Shown piece after piece: positions 20,048 through 27,055 of a stretch of 64,000 nucleotides of DNA. The position numbers and the translations under genes are program-made. Below the pieces are notes generated by a model, which saw nothing but the letters and a program-made list of their open reading frames with translations, was not told the DNA's origin and searched no databases. Each line of letters opens with the position of its first letter. Position 1 is the stretch's first letter. This DNA comes from Lysobacter enzymogenes. Lineage in GTDB: Bacteria > Pseudomonadota > Gammaproteobacteria > Xanthomonadales > Xanthomonadaceae. The DNA is taken from contig NZ_CP067396.1 of NCBI RefSeq assembly GCF_023617245.1, positions 2,046,001 to 2,110,000 of the forward strand. Direction: 5' to 3'.

Positions 20048-21094
20048 ATGGAACTCACCCCCGAACGCCTGGTCGCCCAACTCGACCAGGAACCGCTGCG
20101 CCCGGCCTACCTGATCGCCGGCCCCGAGCCGCTGCGCGTGCTCGAAGCCGCCGACGCCGTGCGCGCCGCCGCGCGCGCCCAGGGCATCGGCGAGCGCGAA
20201 GTGTTCGAAGCCGAAGGCAACCAGCGCGAGCCCGACTGGAACGTGCTGTCGGCGAGCTTCCGCGCGCCGAGCCTGTTCGCCAGCCGACGCCTGCTGGAAC
20301 TGCGCCTGCCCAGCGGCAAGCCGGGCAAGGAGGGCGCCGAGGTCATCGCCGACTTCTGCGCCGATCCGCCGCACGACGCGAGCCTGCTGATCACCGCCGG
20401 CGAATGGAGCAAGCAGCACGGCGGCAAGTGGAGCGAGGCGGTCGGCCGCATCGGCCACCTGTCCGTGGCCTGGGCGATCAAACCGCACGAACTGCCCGAA
20501 TGGATCGAGCGCCGCCTGCGCCAGCGCGGCCTGCGCGCCGACCGCGACGCGGTGCAGAGCCTGGCCGACCGGGTCGAGGGCAACCTGCTCGCGGCCGCGC
20601 AGGAAGTCGACAAGCTGGCGCTGCTGTCCGACGGCGAAACGCTGACCGTCGAGCGCATGCAGGCGCTGGTCGCCGACGCGGCGCGCTTCGACGTGTTCCG
20701 GGTGCTCGACGCGGCCATGAACGGGCAGGGCGCGCAGGTCTCGCGCATGCTCGCCGGCCTGCGCGCCGAGGGCGAAGCGGTGCCGGCGCTGCTCGGCATG
20801 GTGGTGATGGAACTGCAGCGCACCGCCGCGCTGGCGCGAGTGTCGGCGCGCGGCGGCAACCTGTCGTCCGAATTCAAGGCCCAGCGCATCTGGGACTCCA
20901 AACAGCCGATGTACCGCCGCGCCCTGCAGCGCCACGACGCGCGCCGCTGGGAAGCGCTGCTGGTCCAGGCCGGGCGCGTGGACCGCATGGCCAAGGGCCG
21001 CGAGGCCGGCGACGCCTGGGTCGCGCTGGAACGCTTGCTGCTGGCGGTGGCCGAGCCGCGCGCGCTGCGCCTGCTCGCGGTCGCCGCGCACTGA
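20048..21094 (+). CDS. holA: DNA polymerase III subunit delta
   Basis: The 348-residue clamp-loader subunit opens the beta sliding clamp. Visible family features are the N-terminal LDQEPLRPAYLIAGPEPLRV, the ADRVEGNLLAAAQEVDKLAL helix and the AARFDVFRVLDAAM segment of the delta collar. It lies 40 bases after lptE and 16 before nadD, so the three are probably cotranscribed. Confidence 0.95.
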   Translation: MELTPERLVAQLDQEPLRPAYLIAGPEPLRVLEAADAVRAAARAQGIGEREVFEAEGNQREPDWNVLSASFRAPSLFASRRLLELRLPSGKPGKEGAEVIADFCADPPHDASLLITAGEWSKQHGGKWSEAVGRIGHLSVAWAIKPHELPEWIERRLRQRGLRADRDAVQSLADRVEGNLLAAAQEVDKLALLSDGETLTVERMQALVADAARFDVFRVLDAAMNGQGAQVSRMLAGLRAEGEAVPALLGMVVMELQRTAALARVSARGGNLSSEFKAQRIWDSKQPMYRRALQRHDARRWEALLVQAGRVDRMAKGREAGDAWVALERLLLAVAEPRALRLLAVAAH

Positions 21095-21110
21095 GCGGCG
21101 CGCGGCGGCG

Positions 21111-21770
21111 ATGAGCCTGGCGGTCTTCTACGGCGGCACCTTCGACCCGATCCACGACGGCCACCTCGCCGTCGCCCGCGCCGCGCGCGACGCGCTGGCC
21201 GCGCAGGTGCGGCTGATGCCGGCCGCCGACCCGCCGCACCGCGCCGCGCCCGGCGCCGACGCGCGCCAGCGCGCGCACATGCTCGACCTGGCCGTGGCCC
21301 GCGAGACCGGGCTGGTCGTGGACCGGCGCGAACTGCAGCGCGAAGGCCGCTCCTATACCGTCGAAACTCTGCGCGAGGCGCGTGCCGAGTTCGGTCCCGA
21401 GCGCCCGCTGGCGCTGCTGGTCGGCGCCGACAGCTTCCTCGACTTGCCGAAATGGCGTGAATGGCAGGCGCTGTTCGGGCTGGCCCATTTCGTCGTCGCC
21501 GAGCGCCCGGGCAGCCCGCTCGACGCGGCCCGGATCGAAGCCATCGCACCCGGTCGCGAGACCGCCGACCCGGCCGGCCTGCGCCAGGCCCCGGCCGGCC
21601 GCATCTACCGGCTCAAGCAGCCGCTGCATGCCGAATCGGCCAGCCAGGTGCGCGAATTCATCGCCGCCGGCCGGCCCTGGGACGAATTCGTGCCGCCGGC
21701 GGTGGCCGCCTACATCCGCGAATGCGGCCTCTACGGCGTCGTCGCCGGCCGCGGCGCGACGCCCGCCTGA
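21111..21770 (+). CDS. nadD: Nicotinate-nucleotide adenylyltransferase
   Basis: The 219-residue enzyme converts nicotinate mononucleotide and ATP to deamido-NAD. The nucleotidyltransferase signature GGTFDPIHDGH lies at residues 8-18, and a SxSxxR-type triphosphate motif (SASQVREFI) near the C-terminus completes the site. It follows holA closely in the conserved order and precedes rsfS after a short spacer with its own -10-like TATAAT. Confidence 0.96.
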   Translation: MSLAVFYGGTFDPIHDGHLAVARAARDALAAQVRLMPAADPPHRAAPGADARQRAHMLDLAVARETGLVVDRRELQREGRSYTVETLREARAEFGPERPLALLVGADSFLDLPKWREWQALFGLAHFVVAERPGSPLDAARIEAIAPGRETADPAGLRQAPAGRIYRLKQPLHAESASQVREFIAAGRPWDEFVPPAVAAYIRECGLYGVVAGRGATPA

Positions 21771-21814
21771 ACGCCCCGGCGCGCGGTCCGCCGCGCCGCC
21801 GCGGGGGCCTTGGG

Positions 21815-21820
21815 TATAAT
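21815..21820 (+). promoter_or_regulatory. Candidate -10 box upstream of rsfS
   Basis: A consensus TATAAT lies 36 bases before the rsfS start. No good -35 hexamer is visible at 17 bases, so the promoter is tentative. Confidence 0.45.
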
Positions 21821-21855
21821 CGGCACATATCTTCCGAACGACGAGCCGTACCCTC

Positions 21856-22293
21856 TTGACCAGCCAAGCCCAAGTCATCAAGACCCAGCTTCCGAACCCG
21901 CCGCCGCCGACCGAGCTGCTGCTCAAGACGGTCCATGCCGCGGTGGAAGAACTCAAGGCCAAGGATGTCGTGGAAATCGACGTGCGCGGCAAGAGCAGCG
22001 TCACCGACTACATGGTGATCGCCTCCGGCACCTCGACCCGGCACGTCAAGTCGATCGCCGACGAAGTCGTCAAGTTCGCCAAGAACCTCGATGTCATGCC
22101 GCTGGGCGTGGAAGGCGAGCGCGAGGCCGAATGGGTGCTGGTCGACCTCGGCGACGTGGTCGTGCACGTCATGCTGCCGCGCGTGCGCGAGTTCTACGCG
22201 CTCGAACGCCTGTGGACCGTCGGCGACCAGCCGCCGCCGCCGGAAGGCGTGGAAGGCCGCCGCGACGCGTCCGACGAGGACGAGCGTTACTGA
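21856..22293 (+). CDS. rsfS: Ribosome silencing factor RsfS
   Basis: The 145-residue protein contains the RsfS/Iojap core: AVEELKAKDVVEIDVRGKSS, DYMVIASGTSTRHVKSIAD and EWVLVDLGDVVVHVM. It binds ribosomal protein uL14 and blocks subunit joining when nutrients are low. The start is a TTG; no in-frame ATG precedes the conserved core. RsfS is usually followed by rlmH, but here rlmH is ~18 kb away. Confidence 0.93.
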   Translation: MTSQAQVIKTQLPNPPPPTELLLKTVHAAVEELKAKDVVEIDVRGKSSVTDYMVIASGTSTRHVKSIADEVVKFAKNLDVMPLGVEGEREAEWVLVDLGDVVVHVMLPRVREFYALERLWTVGDQPPPPEGVEGRRDASDEDERY

Positions 22294-22314
22294 CGGCTTT
22301 GCGGTGCGAAAGCG

Positions 22315-22341
22315 AAAACGGCGCCCCAGGGCGCCGTTTTT
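22315..22341 (+). terminator. Rho-independent terminator of rsfS
   Basis: The stem AAAACGGCGCC / GGCGCCGTTTT, a 4-base loop and a T-run lie 20 bases past the rsfS stop. Confidence 0.88.
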
Positions 22342-22370
22342 CATGGTGGATGCGTGGTTGGGTTGCCGAC

Positions 22371-22457
22371 TGTAGGAGCGACGCGAGTCGCGACCGCTGG
22401 GTTGCGAGGTTGCGTCGCATGCGCGGTGCCGCAGTCGCGACTCGCGTCGCTCCTGCA
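22371..22457. repeat. Family-B REP inverted pair
   Basis: TGTAGGAGCGACGCGAGTCG at 22371 faces its complement CGACTCGCGTCGCTCCTGCA ending at 22457. The family-B core is AGGAGCGRCGCRAGYCGCGA. It lies between convergent rsfS and lysE-like genes. Confidence 0.85.
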
Positions 22458-22483
22458 GTCGCCGCGCTCGCATCCGCGGCGAC

Positions 22484-23113
22484 TCAACTCAACGCCAGCT
22501 TCCCCGCCGCCGCCGCGATCAACCCGCCGGCGACGCCGTCGATCCAGCGCCGCCGCCGACCGCCGAGCGTCGTCGCGCAGCCGCCGCGCGCACCGCGCCC
22601 CAGCAGCAGACTCAAGGCCGCATACACCAGCGCGCAGCCGGCGACGAACAGGGCCGACAACGCGACCGCCTGCGCCGCCGCCGGCGCATCGGCGCGCATG
22701 AACTGCGGCAGGATCGCCAGGTAGATCATCATCCCCTTGGGGTTCAGCGCCGCGGTCAGGAAGCCGCGGCGCAACGCATCGCGCCGACCGCCGCGTTCGA
22801 CCGCCTGCGCGTCGAGCGCGCCGCGCCGCAGCGCCGAACGCAGCAGCTTGAACGCCAGCCACGCCAGATAGGCCACGCCGATCCAGCGCAGCGCCTGGAA
22901 CAGCGGCGGCGACGCCGCCACCAACGCCGCCAGCCCGAGCGCCGCCAGCAGCGAATGCAGCAGATAACCGGCGCAGACCCCGGCGGTGGCGCGCAGCCCG
23001 GCCGCGGCGCCGCCGCCGAGGCTTTGCGAGGCGACGAACAGCATGTCCGGCCCCGGCGTGCAGATCAGCGGGAACACGGTGGCGCAGAAGAGCAGGGCGG
23101 TGTGCAGGTCCAT
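22484..23113 (-). CDS. LysE/RhtB family amino-acid exporter
   Basis: The 209-residue membrane protein has about six helices. CTPGPDMLFVASQSLGGG near the N-terminus and AALNPKGMMIYLAILPQF in the middle are LysE/RhtB signatures. It should export an amino acid. The start at MDLHTALLF is chosen over an ATG nine bases upstream and a far longer open frame, because the first helix begins here. It is divergent from a Lrp-family regulator, the classic exporter/regulator pair. Confidence 0.9.
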   Translation of the reverse strand: MDLHTALLFCATVFPLICTPGPDMLFVASQSLGGGAAAGLRATAGVCAGYLLHSLLAALGLAALVAASPPLFQALRWIGVAYLAWLAFKLLRSALRRGALDAQAVERGGRRDALRRGFLTAALNPKGMMIYLAILPQFMRADAPAAAQAVALSALFVAGCALVYAALSLLLGRGARGGCATTLGGRRRRWIDGVAGGLIAAAAGKLALS

Positions 23114-23225
23114 GCCCGCCATGATCGGCCCGGTGCGGCGGCATGGGGTTGCGCGGATGGCGCGTTTGTCGGAATTATTGGCAGGAACTGCCATGAACCC
23201 ACGCCGATAGCCGCAGGAGCTTCCA

Positions 23226-23684
23226 ATGCGCCTCGACGAGACCGACCGCCGCATCCTGCGCGTGCTCCAGCGCGAGGGCCGCATCGCCAATGCCGAGCTG
23301 GCCGAACGGGTCGGCCTGTCGCCCTCGCCGTGCCTGCGCCGGGTCCGGTTGCTGGAAGAGGCCGGGGTGATCGAGCGCTACGTCGCCGTGCTCGCCCCGG
23401 CCCGGCTCGGCCTGTCGATGACCTTGTTCACCCGGGTCTGGCTGATGACTCAGGACGCGGAGACCATCGATCGCTTCGTCGCCGCGATGCAGCGGCTGGA
23501 CCAGGTCATGGAGTGCTACATCGTGCTCGGCGAATGCGACGCGATGTTGCGCGTGGTGGTCGCCGACCTCGACGACTACCGCCGCTTCCAGACCACCCAC
23601 CTGACCCGCGCCAACGGCATCGCCAACGTCAAGACCGACCTGCCGAGCCAGGTGGTCAAGCGCAGCTACGAACTGCCGCTGTAG
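23226..23684 (+). CDS. Lrp/AsnC family transcriptional regulator
   Basis: The 152-residue protein has an N-terminal helix-turn-helix (DRRILRVLQREGRIANAELA, ERVGLSPSPCLRRVRLLEEA) and a C-terminal ligand-binding RAM domain (MECYIVLGECDAMLRVVVAD). Such proteins respond to amino acids. Its divergent position, ~110 bases from the LysE-type exporter, suggests it controls that gene, probably from the shared spacer. Confidence 0.93.
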   Translation: MRLDETDRRILRVLQREGRIANAELAERVGLSPSPCLRRVRLLEEAGVIERYVAVLAPARLGLSMTLFTRVWLMTQDAETIDRFVAAMQRLDQVMECYIVLGECDAMLRVVVADLDDYRRFQTTHLTRANGIANVKTDLPSQVVKRSYELPL

Positions 23685-23726
23685 CCGCGCAAACCAAGGC
23701 CGCGCGAACAAGCGCCGCGCAAACGA

Positions 23727-23750
23727 AAAGGGCGCCCGAAGGCGCCCTTT
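23727..23750. terminator. Bidirectional terminator between convergent genes
   Basis: The stem AAAGGGCGCC-CGAA-GGCGCCCTTT lies between the lrp-type gene and the convergent Bax1-inhibitor-like gene. Confidence 0.85.
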
Positions 23751-23771
23751 CGCGAGTACCGCGCGGCGGCG

Positions 23772-24536
23772 TCAGTTGCGCGACTGCAGCTTCGACAGCA
23801 GGCGCAGGAACTCGATGTACAGCCACACCAGGGTGACCATCAGGCCGAACGCGCCGTACCACTCCATGTACTTCGGCGCGCCTTGCTCGACGCCGTTCTC
23901 GATGAAGTCGAAGTCCAGCACCAGGTTCAGCGCCGCGATCACCACCACGAACAGGCTGAAGCCGATACCGATGATGCCGGACTGGTGGATGTAGGGGATC
24001 TCGATGTTGAACATGCGCAGCACGATCGAGGCCAGGTAGACCAGGGCGATGCCGCCGGTCGCCGCGACCACGCCGAGCTTGAAGTTCTCGGTCGCCTTGA
24101 TCAGGCCGGTGCGGTAGGCCGCCAGCAGCGCGAACAGGGTGCCGAAGGTCAGCATCACCGCCTGGATCACGATGCCCGGGAAGCGCGCTTCGAAGATCGA
24201 GGAGATCGCGCCGAGGAAGAAGCCTTCCAGCAGCGCGTACATCGGCGCGGTGATCGGCGACCATTCCTTCTTGAAGGTGGTCACCAGGCTCATGATCAGG
24301 CCGCCGATCAGGCCGCCCCACAGGTACAGGCCGGCGCCGGAGACCTGGCCGCGCGGGCCGATCTCGATCTGGTTCCAGGCGAACGCGGCGGTGAGCACGG
24401 TCAGCAGCAACAGGAAGCCGGTCTTGTTGACCGTGCCGTTCAGGGTCATCGCCTGGCCGTTGCCGGTCACGACCGCGCCGCTGCCGAGGTCGAGGAAGGT
24501 GGATTCCTTGAGGGCGGGGTTGCCGCTGCGCATCAT
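23772..24536 (-). CDS. Bax inhibitor-1/YccA-like membrane protein
   Basis: The 254-residue protein has about seven transmembrane helices. Helices such as PMYALLEGFFLGAISSIFEA and the FIENGVEQGAPKYMEWYGAF stretch match the bacterial Bax1-I_like (YetJ-type) group, whose members may leak Ca2+ or modulate the FtsH protease. AAGGAG eight bases upstream of the ATG at 24536 decides the start over an upstream in-frame ATG. It is monocistronic. Confidence 0.9.
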   Translation of the reverse strand: MMRSGNPALKESTFLDLGSGAVVTGNGQAMTLNGTVNKTGFLLLLTVLTAAFAWNQIEIGPRGQVSGAGLYLWGGLIGGLIMSLVTTFKKEWSPITAPMYALLEGFFLGAISSIFEARFPGIVIQAVMLTFGTLFALLAAYRTGLIKATENFKLGVVAATGGIALVYLASIVLRMFNIEIPYIHQSGIIGIGFSLFVVVIAALNLVLDFDFIENGVEQGAPKYMEWYGAFGLMVTLVWLYIEFLRLLSKLQSRN

Positions 24537-24705
24537 CGGTGTAGCTCCTTTTTCGTCGCGTACCGCCGGCCGCGCCGACGGATGAGAATGATTTCTGACC
24601 GGCGAAAGCATACACGCCGGCGCTTGCGGCCGGCCGCGGCAGGATGTTTCCAAGTGTGCGACCGCCGGGCGCGGACCGGCGGTCTGGACGGATTGCGCGA
24701 CAGGA

Positions 24706-24736
24706 TTGACAGTTCAGGTAACCGCGACGAAACTAT
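24706..24736 (+). promoter_or_regulatory. Candidate promoter of the tRNA cluster
   Basis: A perfect TTGACA at 24706-24711 and AACTAT at 24731-24736 are separated by 19 bases. A transcript would begin ~35 bases before tRNA-Pro. Confidence 0.5.
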
Positions 24737-24778
24737 GCGGCCTTTCGCGGCGTTGGCGCGCTTCGGAAGTCCCGGTTC

Positions 24779-24855
24779 CGGGGTATAGCTCAGCCTGGTA
24801 GAGCGCCAGCTTTGGGAGCTGGATGTCGTGGGTTCGAATCCCTCTGCCCCGACCA
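24779..24855 (+). tRNA. tRNA-Pro (TGG)
   Basis: The 77-base cloverleaf pairs CGGGGTA with TGCCCCG in the acceptor stem, has anticodon TGG in loop TTTGGGA, GGTTCGAATCC in the T arm, and an encoded CCA. It is the first of four tRNA genes in a row. Confidence 0.97.
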
Positions 24856-24898
24856 TCCATCGTCCAGGCCGGCCGTCAGTTAAGATTCGACTTTCCTG

Positions 24899-24975
24899 GC
24901 GCCCGTAGCTCAACCGGATAGAGCACCGGCCTTCTAAGCCGGTGGTTGCAGGTTCGATTCCTGCCGGGCGCGCCA
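24899..24975 (+). tRNA. tRNA-Arg (TCT)
   Basis: The acceptor stem is GCGCCCG/CGGGCGC, the anticodon loop is CTTCTAA (TCT), a standard T arm is present and CCA is encoded. It lies 43 bases after tRNA-Pro, so the two are probably cotranscribed. Confidence 0.97.
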
Positions 24976-25025
24976 AATTCGCAAGCGCCGTGCGGTACAA
25001 TGCGCGGCTGGTAAGTGTTTCTGTG

Positions 25026-25102
25026 GTGGCTGTAGCTCAGCTGGTTAGAGTACTGGATTGTGATTCCAGATGTCGGGGGTTCGAGTCCCCTCAGCCACCC
25101 CA
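25026..25102 (+). tRNA. tRNA-His (GTG)
   Basis: The acceptor stem is GTGGCTG/CAGCCAC. The extra 5' G (25025) can pair with discriminator C, the identity element of tRNA-His. The anticodon is GTG and CCA is encoded. A TACAAT -10-like box at 24996-25001 may give it an extra start. Confidence 0.97.
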
Positions 25103-25141
25103 CTAAAATTCGTTGCGACGGAATTTGTTGTAACGAAAGTG

Positions 25142-25170
25142 TTGTGCGGGGCGAAGTTGTTGTGTAAGAT
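25142..25170 (+). promoter_or_regulatory. Candidate promoter of tRNA-Lys
   Basis: TTGTGC (25142-25147) and TAAGAT (25165-25170) are separated by exactly 17 bases, placing transcription start just before the tRNA. Confidence 0.55.
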
Positions 25171-25189
25171 TTCGCTCCTCGGTTTTACC

Positions 25190-25265
25190 GGGCCGTTAGC
25201 TCAGTTGGTAGAGCAGTTGACTCTTAATCAATAGGTCCAAGGTTCGAATCCTTGACGGCCCACCA
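25190..25265 (+). tRNA. tRNA-Lys (CTT)
   Basis: The acceptor stem is GGGCCGT/ACGGCCC, the anticodon loop is CTCTTAA (CTT), the T arm is standard and CCA is encoded. It reads only AAG, a common lysine codon in high-GC genomes. Confidence 0.97.
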
Positions 25266-25275
25266 ATAAAGAGAA

Positions 25276-25306
25276 GGGACTTGGCAGCGATGCCAGGTCC
25301 CTTTTT
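25276..25306 (+). terminator. Terminator after the tRNA cluster
   Basis: An 11-bp stem, GGGACTTGGCA/TGCCAGGTCCC, with a GCGA loop is followed by TTTTT. Confidence 0.9.
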
Positions 25307-25309
25307 CTT

Positions 25310-25899
25310 TGTCCCGCGTTTTCTTCGGTTCGCGTTTTCTTCGGCTCGCGGAGTTCCCCGGGCGTTCCCGCATCGCGTGTTCTTGCTCGCGCGAATGCAG
25401 CGATCGGGCGTGGCGCTGCGGGCCGATCGGTTTTCGTTCGCCGCAACTGGCGAGCGCTGGCCCGGCGGTGGTGCTGCCGTTGAACTTTGCATGCCCGCGC
25501 TTGCCGCCGCGGACTTCGCGTCGCTTTCGAATCGCGCATGGGCTATTGCCTGCGCAGGGAGTCGATCCGGCGCAGCGCTCGCGCGGTCTTCATGTCGAAT
25601 GCGGATCGGACTTCGCCGCCGGTGCGCCGTTGTCGTCCGATGAGGGCGTTCGCTCGAACCCATCGAAGCGATCCCGCTGCGGCCTTCGAGCAAGCCGCTG
25701 CAACGCCGTGCGCAAGCTCTGGCCGCACGCGAAGTTCGAGCGCGTTCGCATGCGACGCATTTTTTGTGCCTCGCAGCGTGCGCGTAACGCTTCCAACGAC
25801 TAGCGTTGCGTGGCCAACAGCAATCACAGAGGCCTAGGCCGAACGCAACGCAGCCGGCAACGCCGCCGTAGTCCATTCAGAACAAGGGAGACTGGATCC
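25310..25899 (+). other. Gene-poor, visibly less GC-rich stretch beside the tRNA cluster
   Basis: About 590 bases hold no gene I can support. Several overlapping frames are open on both strands, but none shows a ribosome site plus plausible composition. The text contains more A and T than its surroundings, including a CATTTTTTG run near 25760. It could be decayed or acquired DNA next to a tRNA gene; no integrase or attachment repeat is visible. Confidence 0.45.
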
Positions 25900-26130
25900 A
25901 TGAACATGATGATCAAGGGCATCGCGATGGGGTTGTTTGCGATGGGAGCGGTGATCGGTGGAAGCGCGAACGCGATTCCGACGGCGACTTGCGACAGCGC
26001 GCATGCCGGCGCGGTCAGGACCGAATGGGTGGGCGATGTCGCCTACAAGTACGAATGCGACGGCAGCGGCTGGCAGCTCGTCAGCAAATGCGGCTGGGTC
26101 GGCACGCGCTGGGTGTGCATGAACCAGTGA
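25900..26130 (+). CDS. Secreted four-cysteine peptide (family member 1)
   Basis: The 76-residue protein follows an AAGGGAG ribosome site. The signal peptide IKGIAMGLFAMGAVIGGSAN-A is followed by a mature ~50-residue part with four cysteines in the order C-x21-C-x10-C-x8-C. Aromatic residues surround them (EWVGDVAYKYEC, GWQLVSKCGW). Gene 26574-26795 shares the C-x19-21-C-x10-C-x6-8-C spacing and the K(A)C...R.VC ending, so the two are paralogues. Two disulfides in the periplasm or outside are likely. I know no named family. Possible roles are inhibitor, toxin-like or structural peptide. Confidence 0.72.
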   Translation: MNMMIKGIAMGLFAMGAVIGGSANAIPTATCDSAHAGAVRTEWVGDVAYKYECDGSGWQLVSKCGWVGTRWVCMNQ

Positions 26131-26310
26131 TCGGCGCCTGCCTGCGCGCGCCGGACCCAGGTGGGGTGGGTTCGGCGCAAGCGTCCGCGGTCGATGGCGG
26201 CGCATGAGCGCCGCGTTCGCGCGATGTGCGAACCGGTGCAGATCGCGAATGCGCGCGCGTGCTGCAAGCGGCTGTGGCCGAGAGCTGGGGCGATGCGCTT
26301 TCTGCGCCAA

Positions 26311-26333
26311 AAATGTGATTGGAGATCACATTT
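26311..26333. promoter_or_regulatory. CRP/Clp-like palindrome
   Basis: AAATGTGAT and ATCACATTT form a perfect 9-bp inverted repeat around TGGAG. The half-sites are those of the CRP/Clp consensus (TGTGA...TCACA), but the inner spacing is seven bases, not the usual six. It lies ~180 bases after one four-Cys peptide gene and ~240 before the other. Binding by Clp, the c-di-GMP-responsive CRP homologue of this family, is an inference. Confidence 0.6.
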
Positions 26334-26463
26334 AAAGCGCGAAATCGACGGGGAATCTGCGGACAGCAGGCGCGAAATCCGTTATCCATGAATCACGGGC
26401 CGCGCGGCTTCGATACGCCGGCTCTTGTCGTTGCGCCCCCACGTGAAGCACCGATCCCCCAAC

Positions 26464-26490
26464 GGCGGACAGAATCGCTGGCTGTCCGCC
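26464..26490. other. Nine-bp perfect hairpin
   Basis: GGCGGACAG and CTGTCCGCC pair around a 9-base loop, 84 bases before the second four-Cys peptide gene. Without a T-run, it could be a leader structure or an operator. Confidence 0.5.
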
Positions 26491-26573
26491 CCGGCGAGCG
26501 CGCGCGCATCGTTGCGCATGCGCGGGCCGGCGAACGATTCCAGCGGCATCATGTTTACGAAAAGGAGAGGTTC

Positions 26574-26795
26574 ATGAAGCGGACGATGATGAAGGTGGCG
26601 GCTGCGGTTTTCGCGGTGGGTCTGGTGGGCGGCGTCGGCGTGGCGAATGCGCAGATCGGCGGGGCGTACTGCAATCCGAACGGCGCCACGACCAATATCG
26701 TGCAGGGCAGCTGGCGCAACTACTACACCTGCAGCAATCACAAGTGGGTCTTCGTCAAGGCCTGCCCGGTCGGCGGCGGACGCTGCGTGTTCTGA
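26574..26795 (+). CDS. Secreted four-cysteine peptide (family member 2)
   Basis: The 73-residue protein has an ideal ribosome site, AAAGGAGAGG, a few bases before the ATG. The signal peptide KRTMMKVAAAVFAVGLVGGV ends at ANA-Q. The mature ~46 residues contain four cysteines as C-x19-C-x10-C-x6-C, with WRNYYTC, HKWVFVKAC and GGGRCVF. The spacing matches the gene at 25900-26130. The frame is open far upstream, but only this start has a signal peptide directly after a ribosome site. The function is unknown. Confidence 0.76.
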   Translation: MKRTMMKVAAAVFAVGLVGGVGVANAQIGGAYCNPNGATTNIVQGSWRNYYTCSNHKWVFVKACPVGGGRCVF

Positions 26796-26891
26796 TCGGA
26801 TCCGTCGGCAGCCGCGGCCGCGCCGCCGGGCGACGGCCGGTCTCGCGCCGCACGCGTGAGCGCATGGCCGGGACGCGGTTTCCGTAAAAGG

Positions 26892-26932
26892 CGGACCTGT
26901 CGACGTCGAGTCGGCAGGTCCGTTTCTTTTTT
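26892..26932 (+). terminator. Terminator of the second four-Cys peptide gene
   Basis: CGGACCTG pairs with CAGGTCCG, with partly paired bases between, and is followed by TTTCTTTTTT. Confidence 0.85.
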
Positions 26933-27055
26933 GCGCGGGCGGGGCGGTGCGTCCGGCAATCGCGAGCGATGCCGCCGGGCATCGGCGCGGAGGGGTTTTT
27001 TCCGTATCGTGCGGTTCCGGCCGCGGCCCTGCGTCGGCCGCGCACAGGAGACCGA

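Larger units (their letters stand above)
26131..26573. other. Spacer between the two four-Cys peptide genes
   Basis: About 440 bases carry no supported gene. They contain a strong CRP/Clp-like palindrome (26311-26333) and a second 9-bp hairpin (26464-26490), so regulation is more likely than coding here. Confidence 0.55.

Noticed and set aside
25281..25837. Several overlapping frames after the tRNA-Lys terminator
   Set aside because: None has a ribosome site, signal peptide or conserved-looking motif. Mutual overlap on both strands suggests chance.
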